A DNA stretch of 64,000 bases from Pasteurellaceae bacterium Pebbles2 (lineage in GTDB: Bacteria > Pseudomonadota > Gammaproteobacteria > Enterobacterales > Pasteurellaceae), in the NCBI GenBank assembly GCA_023101505.1, contig LVZA01000001.1, positions 1,364,001 through 1,428,000 on the forward strand, in the 5' to 3' direction. The notes under the pieces were generated by a model. The model did no database searches, was not told the DNA's origin, and saw only the letters and a program-made list of their open reading frames with translations. A program made the position numbers and the translations under genes. Below are positions 59,506 through 64,000 of this stretch, one piece after another; positions within the stretch are counted from its first letter, which is position 1; each line of letters opens with the position of its first letter.

Positions 59506-60051
59506 ATGAAAGAGATTGATCAAAAAAGTCTTGAAAATGCTTACCGCCTATTTGATAGTGGTGATATTCATCATTTTGAAGTGGGTACAATAAAGGGGTT
59601 GCAACAAATCCATCACTATTTATTTGATGGATTATTTGATTTTGCTGGAAAAATTCGAGAATACAATATTTCTAAAGGTTATTTTCGTTTTGCCAATGTG
59701 ATCTATTTGAAAGAAGTTTTAGCAAAAATTGAACAAATGCCCGAAAATACTTTTGAACAAATCATTGAAAAATATGTAGAAATGAATATTGCCCATCCAT
59801 TTATGGAAGGAAATGGGCGTAGTACACGTATTTGGTTAGATTTAATTTTGCGTAAAAATTTAGCAAAAGTGATTGATTGGCAAAATGTGGATAAAACGCT
59901 CTATTTACAAGCGATGGAACGTAGTCCAGTAAATGATTTAGAAATTCGTTTTTTGTTGCAAAATAATTTAACCACGGATATTGATAACCGTGAACTTATT
60001 TTTAAAGGTATTGAGCAGTCGTACTACTACGAAGGCTATCAAAAATCATAA
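59506..60051 (+). CDS. fic: Class III Fic-domain AMP-transferase
   Basis: 181 residues, essentially a single Fic domain. The active site [12 protein letters not shown] starts at His97 and fits HxFx[D/E]GNGRxxR, so it should transfer AMP to a target hydroxyl. A class III inhibitory motif, [S/T]xxxE[G/N], is present at the C terminus as SYYYEG (172-177), which places Glu176 to block the ATP pocket in cis. NmFic of Neisseria has the same layout and modifies GyrB. The target here is unknown. Composition is more AT-rich than its neighbours, and it sits 2 bases after mmuM. AAGGAA precedes the ATG. Confidence 0.93.
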   Translation: MKEIDQKSLENAYRLFDSGDIHHFEVGTIKGLQQIHHYLFDGLFDFAGKIREYNISKGYFRFANVIYLKEVLAKIEQMPENTFEQIIEKYVEMNIAHPFMEGNGRSTRIWLDLILRKNLAKVIDWQNVDKTLYLQAMERSPVNDLEIRFLLQNNLTTDIDNRELIFKGIEQSYYYEGYQKS

Positions 60052-60076
60052 TTATCATTCATTAAAGGAATAACAA

Positions 60077-61297
60077 ATGCAAACATACCAAACAAAATCC
60101 CTTTGCCGAGTGCGAGCGGTTACTTTATTTTTAACCTTGAGCAAAGATAAATCGCAATGGGAGCGAGCCTTGCAGGAAGCAAAGGCGGAGTTTGATCTTA
60201 TCGTGCCAGCCATTCAAGCCAAAGGTTATACGGTGCAATCAATTCGTATCGTAACCAATGCTTTTGGAGAATATTTGGATCTGTCGAGCTTAACGGCGGC
60301 GAAGGCGGATCTTGCTTATTTGAAAGCATTATTAGCCCAGCTTGATGGCTCAGGTTTACGTATTCGTTTTGCTATTGGCGAAGCTAAAACGGCTGATGAA
60401 ATTGCCTTATTGCCTGAATTAATTGCCGATTATGGCGACCTTTGCAACGCTTGTGTGAATGTGGCGCTTGATGAAAATGGCATTTTAGATAATCCATTAA
60501 TTGTGAAATCGGCTGAAACGATCAAACGCATTGCGGAGATTACACCACGTGGCGAGGGCAATTTTAATTTTACAGTGAATTTCAACTGTAAACCTTTTAT
60601 TCCTTATTTTCCAGCAAGTTACCATTCAAGCCACTTGGCAAATAGCGTTGTGGTGGGCTTGGAAACGCCAGATTTGTTAGTGGCAGTGTTGAAAGAATTA
60701 CCCGCAAATCCGCATAATGACTTTTTCCAGCAATGTTACCAAGTGATGTCGCAGGCGTTGCAATATCACGTTGATGAAGTATTGGCGGCGGTGAATTCGG
60801 TGAAGCATTTGATGAAATTTGATTTTGTCGGAATGGATAGCTCGGCTGCTCCATCAAAAAATTGTGCGTCGATGACCGAAGTTTATGAGTTAATGGGCGT
60901 GCCTTATTTTGGTGCGGCTGGTACGGTAGAAGCCTCAGCGTTATTAACCAAGGTGTTTAAATCGGTAAAAAATGTCCCGCTAGTGGGCTTTTCGGGTTTA
61001 ATGCTGGCGGTAACTGAAGATTTGGGCTTAGCCGACGGCACACAAAAACAACAATTCGACATTCGTGCTTTGCTAACCTACAGTGCTGTTTGTGGCATCG
61101 GTTTGGACACCGTGCCTGTAGCTGGCGATGTTAGCGTGGCACAAATTGCGGCGTTAATGCGTGATACTGGCACAATGGCATTCCGTTTAAATAAGCCGTT
61201 GACGGTTCGCTTGTTCCCAATTCCAAATAAACAGGCTGGAGAATTAACTGAATTTGACAGCATTGATTTATGTAATTGCCGAATTTTAGCGGTATAA
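60077..61297 (+). CDS. DUF711 / PFL-family (UPF0210-like) protein
   Basis: 406 residues. VRAVTLFLTLS near residue 12 and VQSIRIVTNAFGEY near 55 match the DUF711 family; the name PFL family refers to a fold relation and not to shown pyruvate formate-lyase activity. No glycyl-radical motif (RVSGYxV) is present. Function unknown. Lies 25 bases after fic in the same direction, with AAAGGA before the ATG, so mmuM-fic-DUF711 may form an operon. Terminator follows. Confidence 0.75.
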   Translation: MQTYQTKSLCRVRAVTLFLTLSKDKSQWERALQEAKAEFDLIVPAIQAKGYTVQSIRIVTNAFGEYLDLSSLTAAKADLAYLKALLAQLDGSGLRIRFAIGEAKTADEIALLPELIADYGDLCNACVNVALDENGILDNPLIVKSAETIKRIAEITPRGEGNFNFTVNFNCKPFIPYFPASYHSSHLANSVVVGLETPDLLVAVLKELPANPHNDFFQQCYQVMSQALQYHVDEVLAAVNSVKHLMKFDFVGMDSSAAPSKNCASMTEVYELMGVPYFGAAGTVEASALLTKVFKSVKNVPLVGFSGLMLAVTEDLGLADGTQKQQFDIRALLTYSAVCGIGLDTVPVAGDVSVAQIAALMRDTGTMAFRLNKPLTVRLFPIPNKQAGELTEFDSIDLCNCRILAV

Positions 61298-61302
61298 CGC
61301 CA

Positions 61303-61344
61303 TAAAGTGCGGTGAAAAATTTTCATTTTTTCCACCGCACTTTT
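61303..61344 (+). terminator. Terminator after the DUF711 gene (inverted uptake-signal pair)
   Basis: AAAGTGCGGTGAAAAA and TTTTTTCCACCGCACTTT pair almost perfectly and end in Ts. Confidence 0.85.
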
Positions 61345-61417
61345 GTATTCCCACACTAAATTTAATCCTGTAAACTAGCCACTTTTTTCACATCTTTTAC
61401 TTTTTAAAGGAAGCAAT

Positions 61418-62827
61418 ATGTCAAACAAAAAAATTGGGTTGTTATCCCTAACAGCCCTTGTTTTAAGCTCAATGATTGGCTCGGGTATTTTCAGCTTGCC
61501 GCAAAATATGGCAGCAGTGGCTGGTGCAGAAGCGATTTCTATCGGCTGGTTAATCACTGGCGTGGGAATTATCTTTCTAGGACTTTCATTTTTCTTTATT
61601 TCTCGCCTACGCCCTGAATTGGACGGCGGCATTTACACCTACGCCCGAGAGGGATTTGGCGATTTAATGGGCTTTATGTCGGCTTGGGGCTACTGGCTTT
61701 GTGCCACGATTGGTATCGTGGGCTATTTGACCGTGGCTTTTGAGGGCTTGGGCGTCTTCACCGATAATGAAAATAGCGTTATTTTTGGACAAGGCAATAC
61801 GCTTGCGGCGTTTATTGGCTCATCGATTATCGTGTGGCTCGTTCACGCCTTAATTGCAGGGGGAATTAAAGAAGCGGCTTCCGTCAACTTAGTCGCCACC
61901 TTTGTGAAAGTCGCTCCGCTGGTTTTATTTATTGGCTTAGGTTTGTGGTATTTTGATGTGGGCGTGTTTAATTCTGACTTAAAAGCCACCGCACTTAATA
62001 ACAGCGTCGGCGATCAAGTTAAAGACACGATGTTGATCACACTGTGGGTATTTACTGGGGTTGAGGGCGCATCTGTCTTATCTGCCCACGCCAAAAAACG
62101 CAGCGATGTTGGGTTAGCGACAGTATTAGGGATTGTGCTTGCATTGGTTTTATATGTGGCGATCACCATTTTAGCATTAGGTATTTTGCCACGTGAAAGC
62201 ATTGCCGCAATGGCAAATCCATCAATGGGGCCGTTGCTTGATGCAATGATGGGGCCGACTGGCAAAGTGATTATCACGGCTTGTTTGATTATCTCTGTAT
62301 TAGCATCTTATATTAGCTGGACAATGTACTCGGCGGAAGTGCCTTATTTGGGTTCAAAAAACGGGGCATTCCCTAAAATCCTTGATAAAGTCAACGCTAA
62401 CGGCACGCCGATTAATTCATTATGGTTCACAGGGCTTGTTGTGCAATTTTGTTTAATTTTGGTATTCACCTTTGAGCAAAGCTACAACAATTTATTATTG
62501 ATTTCGACATCAATGATTTTAATTCCTTATTTCTTAATTGGTGCGTATTTGTTCAAACTCGCCATTCAAACCAATGCCGCTTGGTACATTAAACTCACCG
62601 GATTTATCGCCTCACTTTATGGTTTATGGATCGTTTATGCCGCTGGCTTGGAATATTTGTTGTTATCCGTTGTGTTATATGTGCCAGGGATTTTATTATT
62701 CTTATATTCCAACAAAAAATTTCACGGAAAAGTGAAACTGAATAACCCTGAAAAAGGCATTTTAATGGTTATTCTTGCCATCTTTATTTATGCTATTTAT
62801 CGCTTGCCTGAGTTGTTGGCAAGTTAA
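61418..62827 (+). CDS. APC-family basic amino acid/polyamine antiporter
   Basis: 469 residues with about twelve membrane segments. The APC motif SSMIGSGIFSLPQNMA lies near residue 18, and FTGVEGASVLSAHAKKRSDVG near 212 (key motif FTGVEGA) fits the basic amino acid/polyamine antiporter (ArcD/YdgI-like) group. An arginine:ornithine-type exchange is plausible but no arc genes are adjacent. AAAGGAAG precedes the ATG. Confidence 0.85.
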   Translation: MSNKKIGLLSLTALVLSSMIGSGIFSLPQNMAAVAGAEAISIGWLITGVGIIFLGLSFFFISRLRPELDGGIYTYAREGFGDLMGFMSAWGYWLCATIGIVGYLTVAFEGLGVFTDNENSVIFGQGNTLAAFIGSSIIVWLVHALIAGGIKEAASVNLVATFVKVAPLVLFIGLGLWYFDVGVFNSDLKATALNNSVGDQVKDTMLITLWVFTGVEGASVLSAHAKKRSDVGLATVLGIVLALVLYVAITILALGILPRESIAAMANPSMGPLLDAMMGPTGKVIITACLIISVLASYISWTMYSAEVPYLGSKNGAFPKILDKVNANGTPINSLWFTGLVVQFCLILVFTFEQSYNNLLLISTSMILIPYFLIGAYLFKLAIQTNAAWYIKLTGFIASLYGLWIVYAAGLEYLLLSVVLYVPGILLFLYSNKKFHGKVKLNNPEKGILMVILAIFIYAIYRLPELLAS

Positions 62828-62854
62828 GTGATGTTGGTTAAAACTAAGTGATTT

Positions 62855-62893
62855 TTCACCGCACTTTATCGCAAAAGTGCGGTGTATTTTTTT
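62855..62893 (+). terminator. Terminator after the APC transporter (inverted uptake-signal pair)
   Basis: CACCGCACTTT and AAAGTGCGGTG flank a 6-base loop, followed by seven Ts. Confidence 0.9.
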
Positions 62894-62984
62894 GTTATTT
62901 TCTTAAATAAGAAGATTGCCAACCGTTGTTGGTGAGAATAGCGTTTTAGCATTATTAAGTTTAGGGTAATAAATTTTAGCCAAC

Positions 62985-63012
62985 AAAAAACCCAGCCTAA
63001 GCTGGGTTTTAT
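62985..63012 (-). terminator. Terminator of the ribosomal priB-rpsR-rplI transcript
   Basis: On the leftward strand AAAACCCAGC and GCTGGGTTTTTT pair around TTAG, ending in Ts, about 20 bases after rplI. Confidence 0.9.
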
Positions 63013-63027
63013 TTTCAAAATCGAGAA

Positions 63028-63477
63028 TTATTCTGCAACAACAACTACGTTTAATGATGCGAATACTTCACCGTGAAGTTGGAAACGAACTTCGTGATCG
63101 CCAGTGGTACGTAATGGACCAGTTGATAAACGAACTTCTGATTTTTCTACTTTCACGCCTGCAGCTGTTACTGCATCTGCTACGTCGCGAGTTGTGATTG
63201 AACCGAATAAACGACCTTCATCACCAGCTTTAGAAACGATAGTTACTGCTTCTAATGCAGCGATTTGTGCTGCACGAGCTTGCGCTTCAGCTAAAGTTGC
63301 TGCTGCTTTCGCTTCTAATTCAGCACGACGTGCTTCAAAGTGTTCAATGTTAGCTTTAGTTGCCATAACCGCTTTACCTTGTGGGATTAAGAAGTTACGT
63401 GCGAAACCTGATTTAACATTTACTTGATCACCAATGTTACCAAGGTGAACAATTTTATCTAAAAGAATTACTTGCAT
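63028..63477 (-). CDS. rplI: 50S ribosomal protein L9
   Basis: 149 residues, normal length. [29 protein letters not shown] (key: [11 protein letters not shown]) is the N-terminal rRNA-binding domain, followed by the long connecting helix and C-terminal domain. Last gene of the rpsF-priB-rpsR-rplI operon. Confidence 0.98.
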   Translation of the reverse strand: MQVILLDKIVHLGNIGDQVNVKSGFARNFLIPQGKAVMATKANIEHFEARRAELEAKAAATLAEAQARAAQIAALEAVTIVSKAGDEGRLFGSITTRDVADAVTAAGVKVEKSEVRLSTGPLRTTGDHEVRFQLHGEVFASLNVVVVAE

Positions 63478-63496
63478 TACCGTTATCCTCTCTTAA

Positions 63497-64000
<504 letters not shown>

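Noticed and set aside
60077-61297. Second pyruvate formate-lyase or glycyl radical enzyme
   Set aside because: There is no catalytic Cys-Cys pair and no RVSGYxV glycine loop. The PFL label of the family does not imply the activity.

Overview
The window is chromosomal DNA from a member of the Pasteurellaceae. The 9-base Haemophilus-type DNA uptake signal (AAGTGCGGT / ACCGCACTT) occurs dozens of times, often as inverted pairs that also form terminators. PilA, PilB, PilC, BamE, PflB and the accB/accC region closely resemble Haemophilus proteins as I know them. A NagE-type PTS permease and the separation of pflA from focA-pflB argue against H. influenzae itself. A Haemophilus or Aggregatibacter-like species is the best guess; the species cannot be fixed from sequence alone. 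Base composition is AT-rich throughout, and no rRNA, tRNA, CRISPR array, integrase or transposase was found.

Layout. 1-9.5 kb: partial YddA/SbmA-type ABC exporter, YidE-type transporter, FadL-type porin, ogt, mutH, ygdQ, a NagE-type PTS permease under a good CRP site, yajQ and serB. 9.5-17.7 kb: ytjB-like membrane protein, sodium symporter, rpsT (UUG start), murJ, an EamA transporter, rlmC, nagZ, a YcfL lipoprotein and hinT. 18-31.9 kb: focA-pflB, ribF, ychE, groSL with a textbook sigma-32 promoter, dusB-fis, prmA, plsC-ftsP, lexA with its own SOS box, and pflA. 32-35.8 kb: yejM-yejL, yejK, bamE. 36.2-37.8 kb: a YadA-type trimeric autotransporter that appears to be all stalk, with tandem 51-bp coding repeats. 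37.9-43.7 kb: ampD and the divergent competence pilus operon pilABCD with a CRP-S site, followed by coaE, yacG and a small GNAT protein.

43.7-52.6 kb: a tandem glycine riboswitch ahead of an AGCS symporter, then menH-menB-menC, aroQ, accB-accC, yhdT-panF. 52.7-54.5 kb: an accessory island of an XRE regulator, a divergent outer-membrane barrel and a lipoprotein, followed by a cluster of nested hairpins just upstream of the PurR-controlled purL. 58.6-62.8 kb: a homocysteine methyltransferase-like gene, a class III Fic protein, a DUF711/PFL-family protein and an APC amino acid transporter. 62.9-64 kb: rplI, rpsR and partial priB, transcribed leftward.

Functionally the window is mostly core: mixed-acid fermentation (focA, pflB, pflA), menaquinone and fatty acid synthesis, peptidoglycan recycling (nagZ, ampD, murJ), envelope quality (yejM, bamE, ftsP, plsC) and natural competence. 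The parts least explained by known families are the stalk-only adhesin, the XRE/barrel/lipoprotein island with its inverted-repeat operator, the multi-hairpin element before purL, and the riboswitch expression platform, whose 3' strand is complementary to its own aptamer core.
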